Source of the DNA: Hypomyces perniciosus
Taxonomy: Eukaryota; Ascomycota; Sordariomycetes; Hypocreales; Hypocreaceae
NCBI GenBank assembly: GCA_008477525.1
Contig: SPDT01000007.1
Coordinates: 620,001-684,000, forward strand
Direction of reading: 5' to 3'
DNA length: 64,000 bases
The notes beneath the pieces were generated by a model. The model saw nothing but the letters and a program-made list of their open reading frames with translations. It searched no databases and was not told the origin of the DNA. The position numbers and the translations under genes are program-made. Positions 12,266 through 24,200 of the stretch are shown here, piece by piece (position 1 is the first letter of the stretch; every line of letters begins with the position of its first letter).

Positions 12266-15200
12266 TTACCCTTTTATTAAGCCGGTTAATTCCTACATTT
12301 CTTTTTTGCGGGAGCGAATTCCTTTAAGGGCCTGTCTATAGTCTTAATCGGCCTATATCTCTTTATATAAGCGTTTAAGGCAGCCGTGTCTTTTAAAGAG
12401 ATAGCAGGCTTTTAAGTCAGCTTTATATATCCTTTTTAATGCATAAATACTTCGCGGAAAAAGCCGCAGCCTTATTTCTTTATTTCAACGCAAAAGATTT
12501 CTTTTACCTTTTATTTATCTTCGCCTTTAATATATATAAAAAAGGGCTAAAAATGATTATTTTACTGCCTAGGCAAAAAGTTATTTATTATTTATTATAA
12601 TAAGTTAATATAAAAGTGTAAATAAATTCTTATAGGTATATTTAATTTAATTATATAAAGGTGAAATACTTTTATTATTAAGTATTTATAGTAAAAAGTA
12701 TTTAGTTTTTTATTAGGGTATAGGGATTTATAATTATTAAAGTAAAGCTATATTTTATCTTTAACCTTAAACCTTTTAGCTAATCCTTTATATTTATTAA
12801 TAATATTTTTATATTATTACTGTATTACTATTAAATTAGTTTATATAAAAGAGGTAATATTTTTTAAATATTAAAGTAATTTTTTTATTTAGTGTTTATT
12901 TAAGTTTATAGTCTTTTACTTTATATTTTAACTATAATATAATAAAAATGCTTTAATATAGTAGCTATATTTAAAAAAGAAAAGGCTTAATTAGGTTATA
13001 GAGTTTATATAGTTATTTAATATTAGTTAAGCTATTAAAAGCCAGTTTTTTTAATCCTTTTAATTATAGTTAATATATGCCTATAAGTATATTTAGATTT
13101 TTTAATTTATTTATTTTAAACTATTATTAATCTGCAGGTAATATATAATATTAAGCTATTATTTTATTCCTATTAATTAATAAAATGCTTTTTAAAATTT
13201 ATTAATTTAATTAAACATTTTATTATTTATAATAAATTTAAATATACTATAGAATTAATAATAGTATTAAAGGAAATACTATATATAAGCTTTTATATTT
13301 ATACTCTTTATGGCTTTAAGTATAACTGCTTTAATAAATTAATTTATTATTATTTAGAAATATTAAATATTAAAAGGACTAGTTAACGGAAGTTTAATAA
13401 TAAAATTTATTGCTAAATTACTTTATATATATAAAGGGATTAGTAAAGGTTTAAAAAGACTATACTTTTAAATCCTTTAAGCCTGCCCTTTTTTATAAAT
13501 ACTGCAGTTTTTTATAAATTTATATATAATTTAAAAAAGGCTAGGCTAGTAAAATCTTTAAGCTATAATTATAAATATACTATTTTAATTAGAGTAGCTA
13601 GCTATTACTATATTATATTTAATTTATATAATATATATATATAGTATAGTCCCTGTTTTATTTACTTTTACTAAAACCTAGATTTAGTTATAGAAAGTAA
13701 AATGAAATTATTTATTAATTATATATTCTATAATTTAAACTTTTAATTAAAGGTTAAAGGGGAAGCTATATTCTTCTAACTTTGCTGCTACATATACTTT
13801 TTAATAGTTAAGGTTAGTTTATATTAATTAGTTTTAAAGTTATTGCAGTTTTAGGTTATTATTAAATATTTATATTTAAATAATTAAACTATCAGTAACT
13901 TTTAGCCGGCAGATTATTCTTAAAGTTACAGGGGAGTAACTATATATAGCAGCCTTACTTTTACTTATTATTTTTATTTTTAAGCTAATTTTATTCTTAG
14001 CAGCTAAAAATATTAAAAATAACTGCTTTACTGTTAGGTTAATATTATATTATTATATTAAATTGTAAAAGGAATTTAGTTTAATAGGTTTACCTTTTTA
14101 AAAGCTTTTAATATATTATAAAATACTGTAGATGTTTATGATTTAAAATTATAGTAAAAAGTTTACAGCTTTATAATTTAGCCTTTTATTTTTCAAACAA
14201 TAAATAGCAGCTAGTATCTTTTTATTATCAATTAAGTAATTATACTTAACTACGCTTAGCCTCTGCAAATAGTATATAATAGTATTATATTTTCTTTATT
14301 TATTTTCTTATAATAATATACCTTTAAATATATATTTAAAATAGTTAAATTTAATAAATATCTTTTTATTTAGGTTTTATATTTAAAGTATTAAGGCTTT
14401 ATAAACGTAGTGCTTTAACTCTTTAAAAGCAGTTTTCTTATTATTTTTTTATTAAAAGGGAACTCTTTTTTTTATTACGTAGGTAAAAGGGGAAGCTATA
14501 TATAAAAAGCTAAAGATAAAAATATAATAATAATTAATAAAATTAAATAAGCTTTATATATTTATTATTAATATAAAGGCAATTTATTTATAATTTATTT
14601 ACTGCTTTTTAAAGTTATAGGTAATACCTTTCTTTATTTAAATAATAAAGTTAAAATATTTAACCTTTTTTTAAATAAAAGAGTATTTTATTAGGTTAAA
14701 GTATAAGCTAGCGTTTATAAAAGTGCAGAGTATATATTATATTTTTTTTATATAATCTTTAAGTAAGGTATTTAAGTATATTAGGATCTTATTAATGTAT
14801 ATAGTAGTAAAACTATTTAAAAAAAAGTAAAGTATATAGTTAATAAACTATTAGAATATTACTAGGGCGCTAGTAAGCTTAAATAGTATAATCGTTTATT
14901 TATATAATCTATATAATATATAGAATATAGTTTTATATTTATCCCTTTTTATAATATAGATTTTATAAAAAGCAGTTATTATATTTACTTTAATAAATTA
15001 CTTTATGTAAATCAAGCTATTTAATATTTCTGTAAATCAAGGTAAAGGGTAGCGGTTTTATTATATAATTGCATTAAAAGTATAGTAGTCTATATAAAAA
15101 TATACTCTTTTTTTAATTTATAAGTAAAAAGTATAAATATAGCGGCAGTTAAGCTATTAGTGTAAATAAACCTTTTATTAAATAGGTTAAGGAGAGTTTT

Positions 15201-16405
15201 ATATAGTATTAATAGCTTTTTTTATAATATATTATATAAAAGGCTTTATAAAAGCTTTAGTTTATTGCTATCTTTATTATACTTTAAAGGGATTTTATAG
15301 TTAATATTTAGCCTTTAAAGTAATAATTTCGCTACTTTTTAAATAAAAAATAATAAATAGAATTTCTTATAGAGTTTAAAAAGGATAGTCTTTTTCTAAT
15401 CTATTAACTCTTTTAACTAAAGTACTTATTTAATATCTATTAATATAATAGTATAAAGATAAAATATATATTCTTTGCCAGATTATTATATATAATAGTA
15501 TTCTATTTAAAGGGCTAAAGTAGATATAAATTAAGTAGTTTATATAGCTTATATACTTTTAGGTTTTGAATTGCTTAAAAATCGCAATTAAATATCTGCT
15601 TTTTAATAGAGGATATACTGCTTAGCAGTATTATAAATTATATTATTTGCTTTTCTTTATAGTTTCTTAAAAAGCAGGTTATAATCTAAACCTTTAACTA
15701 TATATATATATATAAGTATTAAATATAGCTATAAAGCTTTAGGTAAACTATAGCTATTAAGTTAATTACTAGTAATAGATTCTCTTTAAAAAAGCTATTT
15801 AATTGCTATTCTTTAATTGTAATTTAAAAGAGGTAAAGTCTTTTTATAAAGGAGTATTTTATAATATTATTAATTTACTATTTATTTACTGCTTAAATTC
15901 CTTTTATATATTAATTTCCGCTTTATTTAACTTTAATATTTAACTTGATATTAAAGCTACTCTTTTAATAAACTATTAAAAGAGTTAAAATTATTACTAA
16001 ACTTAATAATTTAAAGTTCCTACTCCTTTTAGGCTTATACTTTAACTTTATAGACCTTATTAATATAAGCTTTAAATTTCTTTTTAAAAGCTTATAAATA
16101 TTCCTATATTAAATACTTAAAGGAATTGCAGTAGAAATATAATTAACCCTTTTCGCTTAAAAGGGAATCTCTATACTATTAATTCTTAATATAATTAACG
16201 CCAGTTATTTATATATCCCCTTTATAGTTATAAATATAATATTTAATACATTTATTGCCTTTACCCTTTATATTCTTTAAACCTTTATTTATTATAAAGG
16301 AGGCAGCCTTTATAAGTGCAGTAGACTTATTATAGTCTAATTATTTATTTTTACTAGCAATATTTTAAACTTACTTTAATTAATAGTTATATTCCTATAA
16401 AAGGT

Positions 16406-16985
16406 TGTTAAAAAGGAGGGCTAAAAAGCAAGGATTTCTGTGTAATTGGGTAACCTTCCTATTCTGGCTAGACCCGGAATTAGGCCCGACGCTAGGACCG
16501 AGTTCCGGAGGAACTTCGGTGTAAGTCAGGAAATTTCTGTTATCCTCAACGATAACAATTGAGCTAGGATCGGCTACCCCGCCTACCCTAGACTCAATAC
16601 AATGGGCATAATGGCCATTGTGAAAAATCTGACTAAAATGGTTTCCCGTTTGTATGGCCGTGAGTCGATTTGACCGATTTTACATATAAATGAATTTTGC
16701 GGAAAATAGGAATGCGGCCATAAACCCAATTCTGCCACCGCACACCTATTATTAGGTCGGAGGACTGTTGTAGAAGACAAAGCTATTGTTTATACAATCA
16801 CTTCTACACCAGCCGCACATCACTAGATATTCTATAGCTTTCTAGCTATTAGTTCAGTTACAATTCAATTGTTCATCCATTGTTAACCCAACTAGACTCT
16901 CAGTCGTTTCCTCATTGCTGCGTTGTATGCAGCTTCCTAGAAGCCATACATAAATAAGGTTCAGTATAACCTTGTTATTTCAACA
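16406..16985 (+). repeat. Solo LTR B, nearly unmutated, inserted in Gypsy C
   Basis: 580 bp from TGTTAAAAAGGAGGGC to GTTATTTCAACA. The flanks are AAGGT (16401-16405) and GAGGT (16986-16990), a TSD differing by one G-to-A change of the kind RIP makes in the host element. In copy 1 the uninterrupted site is visible (ATAAAAGGTTAACT, about 3386-3399). Base composition is far more balanced than the surrounding Gypsy or the other B copies, so it inserted after the host element had been mutated. Confidence 0.92.
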
Positions 16986-17677
16986 GAGGTTAACTATAAT
17001 TAAACTATATTATAGCTTTAAAGAGAAGGCTTTTTTAAAGAATATAATCTTTATTTAATCTGCTTAATCTTCCCTGTTAACCTTAAAGAGCTTTTATTTA
17101 AACTTTAATAAAAAAGATAAAAAACTAGCTCCCTTTTTCTATTATAATATTTAAAGCTTTTTACTAATATAAACTTTAAGACGTTAATCTTTATAGCTTT
17201 AATTAAAGTATATTATAAAGTTTTAAAAGTTATATCTGCCTCTTTACCTATTTAAAAAGTAATAAATAGCTATTATTTACTAAAGCTTAATCTTACAGCA
17301 AGTATTAATAAAATATTAAAAATCTTTATTGCTTATATAAAAATATTTATTAAAAGCTATTTTATTGCGCATTTACTGCATTTAAGATATATATTTACTT
17401 TATTTCTTTAAAAACTTTAAAGTCTTAAAAAAGGGTTTTTGCCTTTTTTAATATAGTATATTAGTTTACAAAAGAGGCAGCGCTTCCTTTATATTATTCC
17501 TCTTTATATTAAGGCCTTATATAATAGTATTTATCTACTTTATAATTAAGTATATTAATTAATTAACTAAAATAATAATTTACTTTTTATTAAAGTTAAA
17601 GTTATTATAATTAATAAAGCTAACTATTTTAATATATATAAAGAATTAATAAAAGTAATAGAAATAAGCTTTAAATA

Positions 17678-18214
17678 TATAATCAGCGTAGCCTATTATA
17701 GTAGCTAATAATAGGGCGCTATAGAATTGTCTATTTAAAGCTAAAGAGTAAAAGAATAGAAAAGGGAGTTATTTAGCTATATATATATTGATTTATAGGG
17801 CAGTAATATATATGCGCGTAGGCCTAGGGCTTATACGCGGTGCCTGATATATATATATCTGCATTAGCTAGTCTAGGAGATATAGGGAATTGTGGTGCCG
17901 GGCTCGGTATAGCCGAGGTCCTGTCAGAGACCCTCTTTGGGGCAGACGGATCGGGCGAGGGGCTGCGACCCTAGGGAAGAGTAGAGGAGGTTGAAGAGCA
18001 GTCACTTGGAGGAGAGATAGATGCTAACAAGCAGGTAACAAGCCAGAAACTAGTAGTTAGGTGTAGCAGCAGTAGTTTACTGGTCTCTGAAGTTCTATAT
18101 CTTCGGGGACCACAGTTGCTCTTATATATGCATTCCGGCCCATGTGATATTACGAGAGCTCCGGAGCTTCCGGTCTCCTAACAGGTCCTTCCTAATTGGG
18201 TCTGACCCGTGACA
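17678..18214 (-). repeat. LTR C, right (5') LTR of Gypsy C copy 2, interrupted by a solo LTR D
   Basis: The two parts, 17678-17921 and 18189-18214, together with one copy of GGTCC, make a 270 bp LTR like the other C copies. The outer end reads TGTCACGGGTCAGACCC on the minus strand and is followed by the TSD AATAG. Confidence 0.9.
17922..18183 (-). repeat. Solo LTR D, nearly unmutated, inserted in LTR C
   Basis: 262 bp from TGTCAGAGACCC to GTCTCCTAACA on the plus strand, flanked by a perfect TSD GGTCC (17917-17921 and 18184-18188). It is GC-rich and without RIP. Two other copies of the same length, heavily mutated, bound Gypsy D elements at 29863 and 31860; there the purine tract shows that the coding strand is minus. 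Confidence 0.93.
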
Positions 18215-18219
18215 AATAG

Positions 18220-19408
18220 GAATCCTTTTAACAGGTATTAAAGAAAACCTATAAGTCTTTATTAAATTAAACCTAGGATCAGCAGTATAGTAACATAAAG
18301 TATATTATATTTATATAATAATTATAGGAATTATTAAATAGGGATTTAATATTGTCTTTTAAATATTTTTAATTATAATAAAACAGTTAATAACTTTAAT
18401 TAATTAAAAGATTAAATAATAGCTTTTTAATAAAGAAAATAACATTAATGCCTATTTAAACACTATAAATGTTAAAGTAGCTTAATAATAATTTATATAT
18501 ATAGTTTTCAGCTATTTAAAGAAAATTATAAACTGTTTTAATAATATAAACATAGACTTCTTTAAAGCTATTAAATTAAAGGCAAAAATATAAACTAGCT
18601 AAAATTTAATTAATATTTAATTCTTAGAATAATTATATAAAAACTAATAAAGAAAAATACTATTATACTTTTACTTTAAACTATTTAATAAAAAGTTTAC
18701 TTTTTTTTAGCTTTAATAAAACAGTAAAATGAATATAAAAGATTAACCTTTTAATATAATATAAAAACTACTAACACTTTTACCTTTAAGAAATATCTAA
18801 AAGGAAACTATAATACTGCCTTTATAGTGGCTTTAAATATAAAATGTAAGTCTGCCTATTAAATATTTAATATATTAACTGTTTAAGACTATATAAGGCT
18901 ATATATTAATAATACTTAGCTAAACCTTTTTATAGCTATAGAAAGCTAATATACCCTTTAAATATAAAACTATAAAAAGTATAGCGATAAAGGGCAGAGA
19001 TCTTTTAATAAATCTACCCTTTAGCCTTTAAGCCTTTAAATACTATAACTATTAATATCCCTTTATTACTATATATAGTAGCAGTAAAGAGGCTATTATA
19101 ATTTTAAATAATAAAGAAAAGGCAATATTTAAAAATAATAACCTTTAATAATTTAAATAAATCTTGAAAGATTAAACTTAAACTATAAAAATCATAAAAC
19201 TTAAAGGATATTTTAAGTTAGTATTAATAAAGTAAAGGTAGTATATAATACTGCCTTTACCTTTATAGCTAAAAAGGCTATAATATTATTATAATATAAA
19301 AACTATATATAAATATTACTTGAAAAAACTACTACTATATAGTAATATATAAAGAATTTTAAACCTTCGCTTTAATAATAACTTAAAGTAATTATAATAC
19401 TTAACTTT
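18220..19408 (+). pseudogene. RIP-damaged coding relic, right part (continues 11494-11990)
   Basis: This continues the relic broken by Gypsy C: removing 11996-18219 restores the target site. The frame runs on with many TAA/TAG codons but no frame change for several hundred bases. Lys/Ile/Leu-rich residues follow, partly a product of the AT shift. No retroelement signature was identified. It ends at the left border of Copia B (putative TSD ACTTT, 19404-19408). Confidence 0.45.
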
Positions 19409-19988
19409 TATTAAAAAGGAGGGCTAAAAAGCAAGGATTTTAGTGTATCTAGATAACCTTGCTATTCTGGCTAGACCTAGAGTTAGGCCCGACGCTAGGA
19501 CCAAGTTTTGGAGGAACCTTAGTATAAGTTAGGAATTCTCTTTTATCTTTAATAATAATAATTAAACTAAGACTAGCTACCCCGCTTACCTTATACTTAA
19601 TACAATATTTATAATAGGGATTGTAAGAAATCTAACCAAAATGGTTTCTTATTTATATAGCTATAAGTTAATTTAAGCGATTTTATATATAAATAAAATT
19701 TGCAGAAAATAAAAATACAGCTATAAATTTAATTCTGCTACTATACATTTATTATTAAATTAAAAGACTATTATAAAAGACAAAGTATTATGTTATAATT
19801 ACTTCTTTAATACAGCTGTATATTATTAAATATTCTATAGCTTTTAGCTATTAAATTAAATATAATTTAATTATTTAGTTTATTGTTTACCTAGTAAACT
19901 CTTAGTTATTTCTTTATCGCTATATTATATATAGTTTCCTAAAAGCTATATATAAATAAGATTTTAGTATAACCTTATTATTTTAATA
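19409..19988 (+). repeat. 5' LTR of Copia B
   Basis: 580 bp, exactly the length of the unmutated solo copy at 16406, but with heavy C-to-T and G-to-A conversion (start TATTAAAAAGG, end TTTTAATA). The primer-binding site abuts it. Confidence 0.9.
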
Positions 19989-20992
19989 GGTTATAAGCCT
20001 AGGAGAGCTTTTCCTTAGGTCTCTATTAATAGGTTTTTTCCTTAGTAGTTACAGCACTTCCCCTAGCGCTACTATAGCACTTATAGCAGGTTTTTATAGT
20101 GTTTATCTTAATATTTATATTAGTATTTTTAGGATTTTTAGCTACTAAAAGCTATTCTTAGGCTTTTACTATAAATACTATTATAGTTATAGTAATATCT
20201 TTATTACTATTACTACTATATACTATATAATATATCCCTTATTTTAATAGGATATAGGTTTAATATTAATAGTATAAGTCGACTAATTAAAGCTTTTAGC
20301 AGCCCTATTTCTTGAATTAAAGATAATAGCTTTCCTTAACGGTAAAGGGATGTATCTATTTAAATGCAGAATATATAATAAAAGCTTTAAGTATAGAAGG
20401 CCTTTACTAAAATAGTAAAAGTATAGTTAAAGTGTTAAAATACTATTATAATGCAGTTATTTAATACTTTAGCTAGCCTAGCTGCTGCTATATTAAATCT
20501 TTTACCTGAAACTATTAGTCTAATAGAAGTTAATCCTATAGCCTTTATATTAGTGCTAATATAAGCTTTTACTTTTATTCCTTTACTAATCTAGGTTCTA
20601 TTTTTATTTATTCCTTAACTTTAAACTACTATTTTTACTTTAAATAATAGTTTTATTAAAAAGGCATTAAAAAAGGTTTATAGTTTTCTAGAAAGTTATA
20701 AGCTAGTAGGTTTTAATAACTTTAATTAATAGAAACAGTTTTTAAATATTATATTAAAGGCTATAAATTACTATACTTTTATAGAAAATCCTATAGTTAT
20801 TAATTCTTTATTTAATTTAGAATAGGCTTTATTATTTATATTAATTAAGGATAGCTTATTAGCTATTTCTAGCAGAGCGCGGCACAGTTATATAAAGTAT
20901 AGAGAGAGAATAAATAAAGCTTGATTCTATAATAGAGAATATACTGTAGTGGCCTCGCTATATATATATATATAGCTAATACAAAAAAGAAG

Positions 20993-21258
20993 TGTTGGGT
21001 TAAGTAGGCCGGGGCCCTACCGCTTATTAGCGCTAGGGAGCTCTTATCTGCTATGTAAGCAGATACAAGCTAACACACACATCGTATAAGCGATATGTCA
21101 GACTATACAGGCGCTTATAAAGCGCCTATATACAGCTTCTTCTTTATTTTAGCTATATATATATATAGCGAGGCCACTATAGTATATTCTCTTTTATAAA
21201 ATCAAGCTTTATTTCCTATCTCTCTATACTTTATATAGCTATACCGCGCTCTGCTATA
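20993..21258 (+). repeat. 5' LTR of Copia A
   Basis: Starts TGTTGGGTTAAGTAGGCC and ends GCTCTGCTATA (RIP form of ...CACA). The Copia primer-binding site follows directly. Confidence 0.92.
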
Positions 21259-24200
21259 GTTATAAGCCTAAGTAGTAACTATTAAAGTTACTAGAAACTT
21301 CTACTTTAATATTATATCTCTCCTTATACCCTTTACCCTCGCCTTTAAGCTATTAAAGCTATCTTTTATAATAAATAATATAAAGGATATTGCTTTTATA
21401 AAGCTAGAATTAATAATCTAGTAAATTAAATAGATTACTATTTTAACCAACTATATAACTACTGCTAAAGTCTAAAATAAAATTAATCTTAATCTCCTTA
21501 ATTAATTAAATAACTATTTCCCTACTACTAGGCCACCTACTTTAGTAAAAGTAAGGGAATATATAGTATAAAAGTTTAATTTAAATGCCTTTATAGCAGA
21601 TATCTTTATTTATTATAATAGTATACTTTAAGAGTACTAGTTTAATATTACTTTAAATAAAAAAAAGAAGAAGGCTAGCAATATAATCTTGAATTAAATC
21701 TAAAAAACAGTTAACTTTAATATCTATACTTCAGTTTTAATAAACTTTAAAGCTGCAGCCTTAGCCTTTACTGCTATTAAAGCAGCCTATAATAATAATA
21801 GGGATTTTAATCTTAAATTTACTATTCGCTAAATTATTAAAAAACTTAAAAATTAATTAACTTTTTATGAAAATATAATATATAAAAAAGTATACTTATC
21901 CTATTAATATATACTATATAAAGCAAAGCGCGGGAATATTAAGCTAAAAGTATAATATACTTATTAGGCATATATTTATATAAGTATAGTAAAGTATAAG
22001 TTCTTAAAGGTTAAAGGAATAGCTTTTTAAACAGCTTTCTTTAAAGCTATTAAAATATACTTTACTTTAAGCTTTACTATTTACTATTTATACTATATAA
22101 ATAGCTTAATTAAAAGCAGTAAAATAAATAAAATCTTTTCTTTTAATTAACTTAAATAGCTTTTCTTAAATACTTTAAAGAATACAGAGAATTATATTTA
22201 TAGCTTTTATATAATACTTAACAACTACTTTAATAATATATTAGGCAGTAATAATATATATTTAAAGCCTTTTATTAATAAAGAGTGCCTTTATAGACTT
22301 AAAAGGTATATTTAGCCTTTAAATAACTATAGTAAAGTATATACTGCATTTGCTAGAAGGCTTAATAAGAAAAGGAAATATACTTTTATGCCTAAGCAGG
22401 CTGCAGAGATTTATATGCGCCTATAAAAAGATAAATAGCAGGCTATTTGCGAAAAATTTAGTAAAAGGGGTATTAACTTTACTGCCCTAGTATAAGGAGG
22501 AATAGCTTTAACTATTATAGCTGCTTTAATCTCTTTAAATTTAATTAATAAAAAAGATATAAGCTTTACAGTATACTTAATAAATATATTAATATATATT
22601 AATATATAGGATATACTTTACCGCCTTTCTTTAAAGCACCCTCTTTAATATATATAATATTATTTATTTTATAAATAGCATAAATTACTTTATTCCTAGC
22701 TTTTTTATTTTAAATATAAAAGAGGATTATATTAAAGTAAAAGGAGCTAGCTATTTAATAATTAAAAGAGGTTATTATCTGCTAAAAGATACTTTTTATA
22801 ATTTATATTAAAAGATAATGCGCTTTATTAGGCTTTTAGATATAGCTATAGTTAAAGGATTTTATATTAATATTATATTTTTATTTAAGTTTTAGAAAGT
22901 AGGGATTTAGCTAATAGGGTGTAATAATATACTTTATACTAGTATAGCCAGTTTAAATACTATTATAAAAAAAGTAAAGTATAAATATAATCTTTTATTT
23001 TTTTAATATAAGCCCCTATTACTTTATATTGCCCTTATCTTTAAATATACTATACTAAGCAGCTTCATAGCTTTTTTTATTTTTCTTAATACAGACTACA
23101 GCATTTATACAGCATTAAAAAGCAGGAAAAAACTAATATATAATCCCTTAATACTATAATATAACTCTAAACAGCTTTAATATTTATAATTAGGATATCT
23201 AGGCCTAAAAGCACTTAAAGCGCTTATAAAGAATATAAGGAATATATATATTAAGGGAACTATATATATAAAATATAAGGCTTATGCTTTTATATACGCG
23301 AAATAGGTTATCTCTCATACACTGTCTAATAGATAAGCACTAAAACTGTTCTTTAAAGTGCACTAGGATCTTTAAGATTATCTTAAAGGCTATAATAGGG
23401 ATAACTGGCTTTTAATGCTTAAAGAAAAATATACTATATAGTTATATATATACCCTTTATTAAATAAACAACAGGGAAACTGTTTTTAATGCTCTTTTTA
23501 ACTTTATAAATATAATAAAGATATAATATAATATCTCTATATACTTCTTTAAGCAGGATAATAAAAAAGCTATAATTGCAGTTAAAAGCTTATTACACTT
23601 CTAGATCTAGGCTAATATAGAGGGTATTATTTTAAAGCTTGCCCTTTCCTATATATATAAGCCAAATAGCGCTTTAAACAGGCAGGTTAGGAAGTTATAA
23701 ATAAGTCGATTAAAATGCTAGAAGCTGCAGGTCTCTTAACTAATTTATAGCTAGAGAGTGTAAAAGCTGCAGCGTATATTATTAATATAAATCCTATATA
23801 TAGCCTTAATATAATATTACCTATCGATAAATTAAAGCAATAGTTCCGCGACTTTACGCCCCTTCCAATAAAGGAGCTTTCCGCAGATTTATAGCCAGAT
23901 TAAAGCAGGCTCTATATATACAGCTACCGCGCCTATATACTTAAAAGAGACTATAAAGCTAGCTGGAAAAAAAAGAATTTAAAACTAAGCTTAAAAGGCT
24001 AATTAAATATTTTATTGGCTATACTATAAATAATATATATTGTATTTAATTACCCTGCCTAGTAAAGGTAATTATTATAAAGAATATATAGTTTAATAAG
24101 ACTAGCTTCTTTAATAGTAATAAAGAGATTGCGGATAAGCTATTTATAGTTAAATTAAATAAACTATTTAATAAAGTTAAAGAAAATAAATTAGAATTTA

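Larger units (their letters stand above)
11996..18214 (-). mobile_element. Complete Ty3/Gypsy retrotransposon, family C, copy 2
   Basis: Both LTRs are present, and the 5-bp TSD is perfect: AATAG at 11991-11995 and 18215-18219. Coding is on the minus strand. About 15080-15038 gives the Gypsy reverse-transcriptase NHYPLPLI-type stretch, and about 14825-14770 gives the catalytic box (FTTIYINKILIY after RIP). A purine tract lies next to the left LTR (GGGTAA on the minus strand, 12271-12266), as expected for the 3' end. After subtracting the inserted LTR B (585 bp with TSD) and LTR D (267 bp), the original element was about 5.37 kb. All frames are closed by RIP stops. Confidence 0.92.
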
